From positions 1,364,001 through 1,428,000 of the forward strand of contig NZ_CDHO01000003.1 of assembly GCF_001006785.1 (NCBI RefSeq): a stretch of 64,000 nt of DNA. Direction: 5' to 3'. Positions 49,607-58,105 of this stretch are shown here, piece after piece. The translations under genes were made by a program, and so were the position numbers. The notes beneath the pieces were generated by a model that saw only the letters and a program-made list of their open reading frames with translations, did no database searches and was not told where the DNA came from. This DNA comes from Hyphomicrobium_B sp001006785 (GTDB lineage Bacteria; Pseudomonadota; Alphaproteobacteria; Rhizobiales; Hyphomicrobiaceae). Each line of letters starts with the position of its first letter. Positions within the stretch are counted from its first letter, which is position 1.

Positions 49607-49819
49607 ATGTCGGAAGCGATCTCCTACGAAGAGTGGAAAGCCAAGCTCGCCAACGCGCTTGATGTTCAATTCAACTGGAAGCCAGGGTCTGGTCTGCTTT
49701 ACGTCGCGGATGAAGCGGAAGAGGTGTGGCGCGACGCATACGACCATGGCCTCTCCCCGGATGAGATGGCTTACCAGGAGTTCGCGGGCATGCTTGCGGA
49801 TGAGGGCGATCCTACGTGA
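49607..49819 (+). CDS. Small acidic hypothetical protein
   Basis: A 70-residue acidic protein (MSEAISYEEWKAKLANALDV at the start, YVADEAEEVWRDAYDHGLSP in the middle). It is soluble and helical. Its stop overlaps the next gene's GTG (GTGA at 49816-49819). No known family. Confidence 0.55.
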   Translation: MSEAISYEEWKAKLANALDVQFNWKPGSGLLYVADEAEEVWRDAYDHGLSPDEMAYQEFAGMLADEGDPT

Positions 49820-49977
49820 AGGGCGCGGGCATCGAGGACGCGGCAAGGGATGGTGTTTGGGCGAGCCGCCAGCCCGTCAAGGGCGTCACTTACTCGATCA
49901 TCACCGAAACGCCGGCGGGCATTTTCTGCGGCGAGAAGTGCGAAGGTGCAACAGGGGTCCTAAGGACGTCGCGGTGA
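49816..49977 (+). CDS. Small protein with IITETPAG motif
   Basis: A 53-residue product starting with GTG. It contains VKGVTYSIITETPAGIFCGE, which shares YxIITETPAG with the protein at 8721-8996, followed by a second Cys. The overlap with the preceding gene supports translation. A family of this kind is not known to me. Confidence 0.5.
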   Translation: MKGAGIEDAARDGVWASRQPVKGVTYSIITETPAGIFCGEKCEGATGVLRTSR

Positions 49978-50047
49978 ACACATGGCCCGTGTGTACACCG
50001 TAGGCAACCGCTTTGCCGGGGTTGATAGCCCGGCGTAACCTTGGCGC

Positions 50048-50230
50048 ATGGAACTGAGGGAATACGCGTTGCCCGCGCTGCAAATCATGGGCTTGGGAAT
50101 TGTGTGGTTGTTCAAGGCGGGCGCCATCGCCGCGTGCATTGCGCTTTACATCATGTTCGAGTTGATGCGCGTTGCCTTGGTTGGCATGGTGTTCGGCCGG
50201 TTGCCGCGCAACTGGATGCGGTACTTGTAA
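50048..50230 (+). CDS. Small membrane protein
   Basis: A 60-residue protein with one long or two short hydrophobic segments (ALQIMGLGIVWLFKAGAIAA, then LYIMFELMRVALVGMVFG) and a basic end, RLPRNWMRYL. It lies 9 bases before the XRE regulator gene. Function unknown. Confidence 0.5.
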   Translation: MELREYALPALQIMGLGIVWLFKAGAIAACIALYIMFELMRVALVGMVFGRLPRNWMRYL

Positions 50231-50239
50231 GCCGCCGCG

Positions 50240-50509
50240 ATGCCGAAGAATGTACCGACCAATTGGCACGCCGAAACCGGCAAGCGCATCCGGATTGCGC
50301 GCCTGGCTGTAGGCTTGAGCCAGGAGGACGTGGCGAGCGAGCTTGGCATGACGTATCAGGCTTTCCAGAAAATCGAGAGGGGGAAGACCAAGCTCGAAGC
50401 GCAAACGGCGGTGGTGCTGGCGGGTTTGTTTGAAATGGACGTCCGGGCGCTGCTTGGCCTCAAGGCGATGCCGCCCCGCATGAAGCAGCCTGTGGGTCTC
50501 TTTCGCTGA
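50240..50509 (+). CDS. XRE-family transcriptional regulator
   Basis: An 89-residue single-domain repressor. The helix-turn-helix reads RIARLAVGLSQEDVASELGM followed by TYQAFQKIERGKTKLEAQTA, a typical Cro/C1-type domain. It is probably a regulator of neighbouring element genes. The last 20 residues are a short tail. Confidence 0.85.
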   Translation: MPKNVPTNWHAETGKRIRIARLAVGLSQEDVASELGMTYQAFQKIERGKTKLEAQTAVVLAGLFEMDVRALLGLKAMPPRMKQPVGLFR

Positions 50510-50610
50510 GCTCCTGTTGAAGGGAGACCGTTGAGGATGGTGCTGGCGTGGTCATGTGAATGATGCACGTGATTCATGTGTGGCCGCGAAGCGGTTAGTT
50601 TGACTGGGTG

Positions 50611-51024
50611 ATGGAGCGAGCTGCCGAGGCGCTTGAAGCGGAGTTGCGCCGGTTGGAGTTGCGGCTCTGGTTGTTGTCGTCGATTGGTCCGATGGTTTTC
50701 ATGGGTGTGCCCGCTTACCGCGCGTGGGCCGTGAAGGCGTTTGAGACGTCCTTTGAGCACGCGGCCGCACTTATGGAGGCGGCCCTGCAGGAAAGGGGTT
50801 TTCCCAAACCGTGCCGTGGCAACGAGCCTTTCCGGTTGTTGGTCGGGCGGGCCAAACGGGCGGGCATGGTGGGCAATGCCGGCGAATGGCGGCGCTACAG
50901 GGATTGGCGCAACGTCAGTGTCCATCATTACAGTGATGACGTGGCGCGCCGGGTTCTCAACGAGGTTGGCGCATTCATTGACTCTGCGCGCGCGTTGCTT
51001 GTGGCGGTCAGCAATTTCGGATGA
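50611..51024 (+). CDS. HI0074/HEPN-like nucleotidyltransferase substrate-binding protein
   Basis: A 137-residue helical protein. It has AVKAFETSFEHAAALMEAAL, AKRAGMVGNAGEWRRYRDW and RNVSVHHYSDDVARRV, the order seen in HI0074-type proteins, the partners of small MNT nucleotidyltransferases in HEPN/MNT pairs. RNVSVH fits the HEPN R-x4-H motif. No nucleotidyltransferase lies nearby, so it is an orphan. The first 30 residues are more hydrophobic. The 3' end overlaps the convergent PcfJ-like gene by 17 bases. Confidence 0.6.
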   Translation: MERAAEALEAELRRLELRLWLLSSIGPMVFMGVPAYRAWAVKAFETSFEHAAALMEAALQERGFPKPCRGNEPFRLLVGRAKRAGMVGNAGEWRRYRDWRNVSVHHYSDDVARRVLNEVGAFIDSARALLVAVSNFG

Positions 51025-51853
51025 AGCGCGCGACGATACCGTTGTGCCTGATGGAGGCATCACGGAGCGGGCCGTGCCTGCGGACCAGGAAGTCCCGCAT
51101 CTCCCGCCACACGCGGGGGTACTGGTCCATCGATACGCTGAGGTGCATTTCCTTCACGCGGTCGCCGTCGATGGCGATGACGCCGAGGTGCCGGTCATTC
51201 TTCCTGAGCGCGTAGAGCGCGAGGCCGCGCTTGTGCGCCATCCAGTAGTGAAGGTACGGAAGATCGTCGGGCGATACTGTCCCTCTGCTGCCGGGCTTCA
51301 GATCACCAAGGCAGTTTCCGAGGATGTTACCCTCCTCCCAGATGTGGAAGGGGTGCGTGAGTTCCTCGATGCGGTAGCTGCCTTCGACGCCCCCTGTCCA
51401 CACCGTCGGCCGGGAAGGGGCTTCGGACCGGGTGCGAAAATGTTCGATGCGGTCTTCGATGCTTTGATTGGCTTGCTCACGTGCGCGCTGAGCGGCCATC
51501 TGCGCGAGGCGAAGGAAGCCTGCCTTGCTCAAGACGGCGCGCGGGTGCTCGACCAGGAAGCCACCGATACTGCAGGCAGAGCGATGCGCAGAGGTATAGT
51601 CGAGGTTCCTTCCCTGCTTTGAAACAAAGGCGAGGATTTTGAAGTGGATGGCGGTTCGCACGTCATCAGGCAGGAACTCGTAATCACCCCCGTCGGCAAG
51701 GATCGTCATCACGCGGCGGGCGAGAGCGGCTGCGTGGCAGACGTTGACGTGGCCTGTGGGGATGGGGATTTGGCCAAGGCTGGATGGCTTGCCAAAGGCC
51801 GTCTTGCCGGCGACGACGTTCTCGGCCTCATACAGGCTTTCACCTTTTTCCAT
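51008..51853 (-). CDS. PcfJ-like family protein outside the operon
   Basis: A 281-residue member of the family expanded at 10854-18854. It has VVAGKTAFGKPSSLG near the N-terminus and a helical middle (IHFKILAFVSKQGRN). The core is YRIEELTHPFHIWEEG, ILGNCLGDLKPG and YWMAHKRGLALYALRKNDR, followed by GVIAIDGDRVKEM. The core is the most complete of the seven. It lies 33 kb from the others and is on its own. The start at 51853 is chosen by alignment with its siblings; the open frame runs 59 codons further. Confidence 0.7.
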   Translation of the reverse strand: MEKGESLYEAENVVAGKTAFGKPSSLGQIPIPTGHVNVCHAAALARRVMTILADGGDYEFLPDDVRTAIHFKILAFVSKQGRNLDYTSAHRSACSIGGFLVEHPRAVLSKAGFLRLAQMAAQRAREQANQSIEDRIEHFRTRSEAPSRPTVWTGGVEGSYRIEELTHPFHIWEEGNILGNCLGDLKPGSRGTVSPDDLPYLHYWMAHKRGLALYALRKNDRHLGVIAIDGDRVKEMHLSVSMDQYPRVWREMRDFLVRRHGPLRDASIRHNGIVARFIRNC

Positions 51854-52205
51854 GACCCCCTCCACGCGACGGATACCAGGTGGAAGTGTAAGAAGCTGGT
51901 GGTGGTGGAGTGAGGCGCCTGGATGAATGCAACAGCGGTGAAGCGGGTGGTTTTCTTTCAAGCTGTGGGTAACGGGCCGCGAGGTGTGGTTGTGTTCGTT
52001 CCGGCGCGAAGTTGCGCAGGGATTAGACATTGGCGTGGCGGGCGCGGTATCCGGCTAACGCGCGTTACTGCCCATTTTGAGAATGGCGAAGGGTAACGAT
52101 TCAGGGTGCTGTTCTAATTTCAGCCTGACATGATCAGGGGTGCACCAATTTCGCCGTGCGGGCCGAGGTCCTTTAAAAGCAAGGTCCATAGCTCGGACTA
52201 GCAGG
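51854..52205. other. Gene-free interval
   Basis: About 350 bases with no credible frame. CCTGA and TCAGG form a small hairpin at 52124-52138. The promoter for the PcfJ-like gene should lie at the left side; nothing else is recognised. Confidence 0.35.
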
Positions 52206-52991
52206 CTATTCGAAACTTTTTCCTTCAATGGATTTGGCGAACCGAAGGAGGTTGATTACCGCCTCGAAGATGAAGCGCGCCTCATGGGGATCGACTAATT
52301 GGCTATCATGGGCGAAAGACGCATTGTTGCGAATGCCGTTGAACAGCTCGAAGATGTCGACGGTGGACTTGACTATCTTCTCGCTGATCGGACGCATACT
52401 GCCCGCCTTGCGAATGGGATTGAAGTAGCGCGCTGCGCGGGAATTCAAGCTTTCATTGGGGCTGCTATCCTCTCCCCGCAACGACAGCAAGTGAGCGAAC
52501 TTTTTCATGCAGTAGGTGTGCAACCGGTCAAGCGCCGCTTCCGGCTTGTTTGCCTGGATGTCTCGCTCAATCGCGGCGATGAGTTCATGGAGGGTTTCGT
52601 TGTGTACGAATTTCTCAAGCCCATCGGTTTTTGCTAGGGAGGCTCCGGCGCGCAGGTTCGCAACGATGCGAAGGTAACGCTCATGTGCCTGAGGAAGCGG
52701 TTCAGGCTTGCTAAACATCGAGAGCATGTCGGAACGATATTTCCAAAGCGCTTCGAGGGCAGCCGCCGCTCGTTCCGGCGGGGCTGACTGGAGGTAGGTC
52801 CTGAGGCGCTTTCCCTTGGACCCACCGTTCACCGCGAATTCCGGGGCGTCGATGTCCACAGCAAGCTCGTCGGCGAAGAAATGGGCAAATGTCCGGTCGC
52901 TGAAATTGAGGACGTAACCCGATCCCATTTCGAGGACCGCGTCTAGGAACGCCATATCCAATCTAGCAATCTGCGGCTTCTTGAGATCCAT
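52206..52991 (-). CDS. Abortive-infection-type protein (Abi_C-like)
   Basis: A 261-residue protein. The C-terminal part (about residues 160-255) reads SLNSRAARYFNPIRKAGSMR, then FELFNGIRNNASFAHDSQ and EARFIFEAVINLLRF. It matches the abortive infection C-terminal domain: the RNN-S-AH core with a nearby Glu/Ala helix is related to HEPN-like nucleases. The N-terminal FADELAVDIDAPEFAVNGGS segment is also typical of these proteins. Such genes stop phage growth by killing or arresting infected cells; activity here is inferred. It lies beside the IetA/IetS genes. Confidence 0.7.
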   Translation of the reverse strand: MDLKKPQIARLDMAFLDAVLEMGSGYVLNFSDRTFAHFFADELAVDIDAPEFAVNGGSKGKRLRTYLQSAPPERAAAALEALWKYRSDMLSMFSKPEPLPQAHERYLRIVANLRAGASLAKTDGLEKFVHNETLHELIAAIERDIQANKPEAALDRLHTYCMKKFAHLLSLRGEDSSPNESLNSRAARYFNPIRKAGSMRPISEKIVKSTVDIFELFNGIRNNASFAHDSQLVDPHEARFIFEAVINLLRFAKSIEGKSFE

Positions 52992-53082
52992 CGTGAGTTC
53001 ATTTGGTTTGTGATCAAATCCGGTAGCACGCCCAGTGTGCGCGAAAAATTACTTTGCGCACGTTATAGGCAGCCACTCCGCG

Positions 53083-55581
53083 TTAAGTGGAGATTGCGAC
53101 AGGAACACCGATGAGATTGGCAACGGGCGTGTAAATGTCTGTGGTCTGGTCTGGCGTCTTGATTGAAACGATCAAGGAATAGCGGGCGATTTTCTCAAAT
53201 CGCTCTTCCTTGGGGCGGGTTCGCCACCAACCGATTGTCGGGTAGATGGCGATGTGGGAACGGTTGGCTAGATCCTGCGCCGTTCCGGTCCACACGTTGG
53301 AGTGGATGGAGCCCCGCGAGGGTTGGTGTCCGCCAATGGTCCATCGGCCAGTCTCCCCAGCATGGTCCGCTTCGTATTCTTCTTCCTGCTCGTAGGCGTT
53401 GATGCGCTGACGAAATTGGTCCGGCGTCTCCGTGGCGCGCATGACCGCAAACCGCAACCCGTGCGAGCCATAACCGTACTTCTTGTCCCACCCGCGCTCG
53501 CCGGGGCTCGGCTCAACGAAATAGGAGAGCGTCACGCGCATTTCCACCTCGGTGCCTAGGGGTAGACTGCGCAAGACATCAGCCGGCCACGGTAAGGCGT
53601 GATGTTTGATTTCATTTGTTTTGATTGCCGATCCCTCTTTGAGGAAAGGCTGAATGGAATCTTGTGCGATAAGGGTGAGGCTGTTATTGGCGCTGGCAAA
53701 AAGTTCTTCCACATCAGGTGCGCCATAGCCGAAGGTGCGAAGCAAACGGTTTGAATCCGAGAAGCCCTGAGCGTTCTTGGACCGCTCGATCATCGCGGGC
53801 GTCCAGCGCGCGCTGTGCACCAGCATGCCGCGCAAGGTTTCGGGCGTAAAATCCGGATAGCGGGCGGCAAGTCGCGCTGCCAGGTTGGCCGCCAAGGCGG
53901 TTGCGGCACTCGTTTCGCCCATCGTTCGGAATGGCGGCTGTCCCGTGGCGAACTCATCACTGGTGGTCAACAGCATGAGTTCCGGCAACTCCATCGGTGT
54001 GGCGCCAGGACCGCTCCGGCCGAGATTGCCCGCTTCCATCACGATGTCCGGCTTGAAGGGCGGACGGGAGGCCGAGGTCCACGTGACAGATGTTGTGCTG
54101 GAGGGAGCCAAATCGCCGCTTTCCGCCACAGGAATCCAGCCAGGGCTTACCGCCTGATCGATGAGGACCTTTTCGGTATAGCCGCCGACGGTCAGCGCAT
54201 TCCAAGCTTGGGCTGGGTCCTGCACAGTAGTGACTTCGTTCGAGTTCGGATAAGTGCCGTGGTTCGCCGGGTCCATGTTGCCGGCGGAAATCAGGAGAAG
54301 CCGCTGAACTTCATCGTCGGCGCCTGCGGCTAATCCATCGACCGCAGCGGACCAGGACGATGGCCGCCCTTGATTGGCATCCTTGGCGGTGACCGCCATG
54401 CAATAAACGCGTGAACGCTGGACGCCGGTCTCCAACCTGTTCACGCCCTCGACCGTCACGACGCCGTAGAGGTCGGGGTTGTGTGGATCAGCGGGCAGAT
54501 TGATGAGCTTCAGTGACTCAAGGCCGTGTTCGAGGACCACATTGCCCTGGCCTGCAAGCACATCCGCGAGATCGCCATAGAGTGCGATGCCCGCCATCCA
54601 CGTTCCATGCGGTCCGCCGTCATGCACGCCCCAGTCGGGCTTGTAGGTGTGGAGGTCTGTAGTTGCATTAATGACCGGAGCCAGCAGGGGATGGCCGTGG
54701 TTCACACCGGTGTCGAGCAGCCCAACAACCGGGGCACCGTTGCCGGGCGGCGTCAGGCGCCGCGTAAGGTTGCCAATCCACGCGCGTTGATCCGGCACGG
54801 TCAGGCCATCAAAGAAATCTGCCGCCACTTTGGCTTTGCGAACTTCGGCGATAACTCCCAACACGTCCGCGCCGAGCGAAAGCTGCTCGCGCGTGCCACG
54901 CACCAGAACCACAGTGCGGTCCACGAAATGCAGGGCATTCGAGGTGACCGTGTACCCAAGATCCGCGGCGGCATCTCTCAAGACGCTTTCCGACGACACC
55001 TCGTCGGAATCTGTCGGCCGCAACCAAACTTCCCATGTGATCGGCACATCTGCCGCCGGATATTGATCGGCCGGGTCGCTCCAAAGTTCTTTGAGGGTTG
55101 CAACCTTGATGTGAGAAATGCTTTCAGCAAGATCTTTATAGTCTGGCGGCTTTCGTGTTTTACCTGGAGCCAAGGGCGCATTCGGATCGGTGTCGCGGTA
55201 TTTTTCGAGGCGCTTGATGAAGAGCCGGACCTTGTCATGCGGGACCAACACAGTTGCCACGGTCTTCTGATCGACCTCTTTGACGGTAAGGAGCTCGATT
55301 CCGCTGCGCTGAAGGTCTAGGCTTTCAAACTTCAATTCGAAGTCGGGCTCGCTCTCAAAGGAAAGCATGAGTGCGGGAGATTGATAAAACCCATTCCCAT
55401 CGCTCCTTTCCACCCGAGTGGGTGTCGTTGCGACAGCCGTCTGCAACTGTTGAATAAGGCTGTTGCCATGGGCTACTCGGCTGCGGGTGGGCGTCCGAAA
55501 TGAATTGCGAGGACTAAGCGTCGACGTGAACCGGCTTGCAGGCGCCTCTCCAGGCACAATGAGGTGGGGATGGCGCGGCAC
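53083..55581 (-). CDS. ietS: IetS-like subtilisin-family serine protease
   Basis: An 832-residue S8 peptidase. The catalytic triad is Asp in VGLLDTGVNHGHPLL (about residue 290), His in GGPHGTWMAGIALYG (about 326) and Ser in MGETSAATALAANLA (about 560). Long N- and C-terminal domains flank it; there is no signal peptide, so it acts inside the cell. Protease and AAA ATPase pairs of this type are the IetAS system, first described as a stability module of the Ti plasmid and later reported in phage defence. GTG start; 14 bases after ietA. Confidence 0.85.
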   Translation of the reverse strand: MPRHPHLIVPGEAPASRFTSTLSPRNSFRTPTRSRVAHGNSLIQQLQTAVATTPTRVERSDGNGFYQSPALMLSFESEPDFELKFESLDLQRSGIELLTVKEVDQKTVATVLVPHDKVRLFIKRLEKYRDTDPNAPLAPGKTRKPPDYKDLAESISHIKVATLKELWSDPADQYPAADVPITWEVWLRPTDSDEVSSESVLRDAAADLGYTVTSNALHFVDRTVVLVRGTREQLSLGADVLGVIAEVRKAKVAADFFDGLTVPDQRAWIGNLTRRLTPPGNGAPVVGLLDTGVNHGHPLLAPVINATTDLHTYKPDWGVHDGGPHGTWMAGIALYGDLADVLAGQGNVVLEHGLESLKLINLPADPHNPDLYGVVTVEGVNRLETGVQRSRVYCMAVTAKDANQGRPSSWSAAVDGLAAGADDEVQRLLLISAGNMDPANHGTYPNSNEVTTVQDPAQAWNALTVGGYTEKVLIDQAVSPGWIPVAESGDLAPSSTTSVTWTSASRPPFKPDIVMEAGNLGRSGPGATPMELPELMLLTTSDEFATGQPPFRTMGETSAATALAANLAARLAARYPDFTPETLRGMLVHSARWTPAMIERSKNAQGFSDSNRLLRTFGYGAPDVEELFASANNSLTLIAQDSIQPFLKEGSAIKTNEIKHHALPWPADVLRSLPLGTEVEMRVTLSYFVEPSPGERGWDKKYGYGSHGLRFAVMRATETPDQFRQRINAYEQEEEYEADHAGETGRWTIGGHQPSRGSIHSNVWTGTAQDLANRSHIAIYPTIGWWRTRPKEERFEKIARYSLIVSIKTPDQTTDIYTPVANLIGVPVAIST

Positions 55582-55595
55582 GGCCTAGGCTTTCC

Positions 55596-56606
55596 TTACG
55601 AACGCGCTTCACCGTGGGAGAAGGTGGTTTTGCGCTCATCGATTGCAGCAGCGATGTCGGTTTGCGTGATTTGTCGGCGCTCAATCAGTCCATGCTTGAT
55701 GGCATCCTCGGCCGCGCGCGTAATATCTGCATAACTAAGGCCAAGAGCGCGGTCTGCTAGACGTGGCCACCTGACGTCCTTGGCTTTTGCTCCAGCAAGC
55801 TTGGATTTGAGAGCTATCGTAATCTCAGTTTTGTTTGGCAGGGAGTACTCGAGAATATTGTCGAAGCGCCGGAAGAGTGCGCGGTCAAGAATATGAGGAT
55901 GGTTGGTGGCAGCCAGTATCAGGCTATCGGAGGTATCCTGCTCGACCATTTGCAGGAAGCTATTCACCACCCGTCGGATTTCGCCGACATCATTGGATAG
56001 CCCGCGCTCTGAGCCAATGCTGTCGAACTCATCGAAAAGGTAGACTGCGCGGGTTTGGGCTATGGCGTCAAAGACCAGCCTGAGCTTTGCGGCTGTTTCG
56101 CCCATATAGCGCGTGATGAGGCGGTCGAGGCGGACCACAAAAAGAGGAAGACCAAGTTCCCCGGCCAAGGCCGACGCGGTCATTGTTTTTCCCGTACCCG
56201 GCGGCCCGACTAAGAGAATCTTCTTGCGGGGGGACAAGCCGTGGGCGCGAATATCGGCGATGGTCTTATGCTCCCGCACGACGCGCTCCAATGCCAAGCG
56301 GAGCTTGTCGGCGAAAATTAAATCCTTGAGTCTCGTATTCGGGTAGGTCACCGACAAAAGATCAGCCACCTCGCCTTTTGGGCGTGCCAGCGGAATCGGC
56401 GTGACCCCGGCGCGGGGGAGCTTCACCTTGGCTTCGTCAATGAGATGCTTCAGCTCCTCAGCGAGCTTGCCGTGGCCCTGGCGGGCCTCGCCGGCGGCGA
56501 TCTGCATGGCAACGGATTGAAATTGGGCATCATCACCCCGCGCATATGCCTTCAAAAGAGCCTTGATCTGATCGGCATTTGGCATGGGGCGGGCTCGGTT
56601 GGTCAC
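55596..56606 (-). CDS. ietA: IetA-like AAA+ ATPase
   Basis: A 336-residue AAA+ protein. Walker A is LLVGPPGTGKTMTAS, Walker B is VYLFDEFDSIGSERG, sensor 1 is ILAATNHPHI and the arginine finger lies in LFRRFDNILEYSL. The N-terminal 85 residues hold a short helical domain. In IetAS pairs the ATPase likely controls or feeds the protease. It starts with GTG; an internal ATG at 56585 is an alternative. It is the first gene of the pair, with its promoter in the gene-free stretch to the right. Confidence 0.85.
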   Translation of the reverse strand: MTNRARPMPNADQIKALLKAYARGDDAQFQSVAMQIAAGEARQGHGKLAEELKHLIDEAKVKLPRAGVTPIPLARPKGEVADLLSVTYPNTRLKDLIFADKLRLALERVVREHKTIADIRAHGLSPRKKILLVGPPGTGKTMTASALAGELGLPLFVVRLDRLITRYMGETAAKLRLVFDAIAQTRAVYLFDEFDSIGSERGLSNDVGEIRRVVNSFLQMVEQDTSDSLILAATNHPHILDRALFRRFDNILEYSLPNKTEITIALKSKLAGAKAKDVRWPRLADRALGLSYADITRAAEDAIKHGLIERRQITQTDIAAAIDERKTTFSHGEARS

Positions 56607-57199
56607 GGTTGGATTGTACGGTGCTTCGACTCGTTAGGGAAGATGGCCAGGTTGCCGCCTCGATCAGGATGTTGGGCGTGGTGTTGCAATCCCCCGACCG
56701 CAATGGTTTCGGGGGCGCCTGGCCTGAGTTGCTTTTTTTATTTGCCGTGAAGTGTGAGCTGTGAGATGATTGGTCAATAGGTAGTGAAAATACTACCCGA
56801 TCGGGCGCCTCATGGGGCGTCTTTTTTTATTCCTGTTTTATTTTACATAACGATCATTATGCGAATCAATCAACGATGCGAACTCACATCGACGCCCATC
56901 TCCCCAGATCAGCCGGACCTGCATTGATGCGATGTCGCATCCTCGGCCAAACTGTTGCGCCTCGGACTCGATGATCAGGCGCCCTGTGTCCCCCGTTGCG
57001 CAACGCTGGAACAGGGCAGCGTTGCGGCAGGATGAAAACAGCCGCTATTGATTTTCGACATAATGGCATCAAATGGATGACGTTTACCAAGGGTCTGCTT
57101 CCATGTCGACGGCGTGGTTTTTTCCGACAACCGTGTCTTAGCGGGTTTGGTCGATTAGATATCCGACTCTGCCTCAACTCGCTAAAAATGTAATACCTT
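56607..57199. other. Gene-free, partly AT-rich interval at the probable element boundary
   Basis: Almost 600 bases without a credible gene. An AT-rich stretch lies at about 56,825-56,880. CCCCCGA/TTCGGGGG form a hairpin followed at some distance by seven T near 56,731-56,737. GTAGT/ACTAC flank GAAAAT at 56781-56796. Genes to the left are mobile-element type, and genes to the right are metabolic. An attachment site could lie here, but the other end is not in the window, so no direct repeat can be shown. Confidence 0.45.
56803..56829 (+). terminator. Intrinsic terminator without an annotated upstream gene
   Basis: GGCGCC and GGGGCGTC-type arms around a short CAT loop are followed by seven T. 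No rightward gene ends here, so it may terminate a short untranslated transcript from the GTAGT/ACTAC region or from 56607 onward. Confidence 0.45.
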
Positions 57200-58105
57200 C
57201 TATACCCTGGAAATGAGGTGCCGTTGATCGTACTCGGCAACGAATCCCAGGCGCTGTTGCGCGTGCGAAAGGTCATACAGCGGCGCAAACGGCTGCCGTC
57301 TATAGACCTCCGGACTGCGGATCTCGACGGCGCTCCCGTGCAGAAGACGCAACCGATCAAGCGTTGGCTCGGGTGAAAGCGTGACCTGCGACGAGAGATA
57401 GAATTTCTCGAAGCCGCCTTTCGGCATCCTCATCTCCATGGCGAGACGGAATGCGCGGGCGAGATCACGGGCATCGATGTGATGGTGAAGCGGGCCTCCT
57501 CCGGCCGATGACGGCCCCCCGGCCGCTGGCCCATGATAGTTCTCCGGATCCTTAGCACGGGCGACAATCTCCGGTGCCATCTCCGGGTAGGCGACAAAGA
57601 CCGTCCGGAGAGCCACGACCGACATTCCGCGCAATGCGTAAGCTCGGGAGAGATCTTCGCCCAATATCTTGCTGACGGCATAGGGATCGGTGGCCAGCAA
57701 CGGATGGTCGAGATCGAGTGGCGCATAGAGTGGCTGCAACATGCGACCTTCGCGCACCGTATAGCCTGCTACCGAATCGCTCGAACAGAATACGAAGCGC
57801 TCGATCCGGGCGGCCTCGGCAGCCTCGAGCACCGTGTAGGTACCTTGCACGTTGACACGCATGATGGTCTGCCCGTCCCCCGACCAGATATTCGGCACGG
57901 CGGCGATATGGAGAACGGCCTCGACGTCCTTTAGCGCGTCGGCGACCGCAACTGCATCCGTGACATCCGCGACACGCCAGTCGATATCAGCCTTGCCGCG
58001 TCGGCGATCGAAGCCGCGGACGCGATATCCACTGGACAACAATTCTTCGACGACAAACCGACCGAGGAGTCCGGCCGCCCCGGTAACCAGTACAAGCTTT
58101 GTCAT
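57200..58105 (-). CDS. NAD(P)-dependent epimerase/dehydratase family protein
   Basis: A 301-residue extended short-chain dehydrogenase. The Rossmann glycine motif is VTGAAGLLGRFV at the N-terminus. The catalytic Tyr-Lys pair is in DPYAVSKILGED (about residues 141-152), and the active Ser is in VFCSSDSVAGY. It acts on a sugar or a related hydroxy compound with NAD(P). Its start overlaps the stop of the isomerase gene (ATGA at 58102-58105). Confidence 0.85.
   Translation of the reverse strand: MTKLVLVTGAAGLLGRFVVEELLSSGYRVRGFDRRRGKADIDWRVADVTDAVAVADALKDVEAVLHIAAVPNIWSGDGQTIMRVNVQGTYTVLEAAEAARIERFVFCSSDSVAGYTVREGRMLQPLYAPLDLDHPLLATDPYAVSKILGEDLSRAYALRGMSVVALRTVFVAYPEMAPEIVARAKDPENYHGPAAGGPSSAGGGPLHHHIDARDLARAFRLAMEMRMPKGGFEKFYLSSQVTLSPEPTLDRLRLLHGSAVEIRSPEVYRRQPFAPLYDLSHAQQRLGFVAEYDQRHLISRV

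Noticed and set aside
56884..57360. 158-codon minus-strand frame in the boundary region
   Set aside because: It overlaps the epimerase gene out of frame and is Arg/Pro-rich without motifs.
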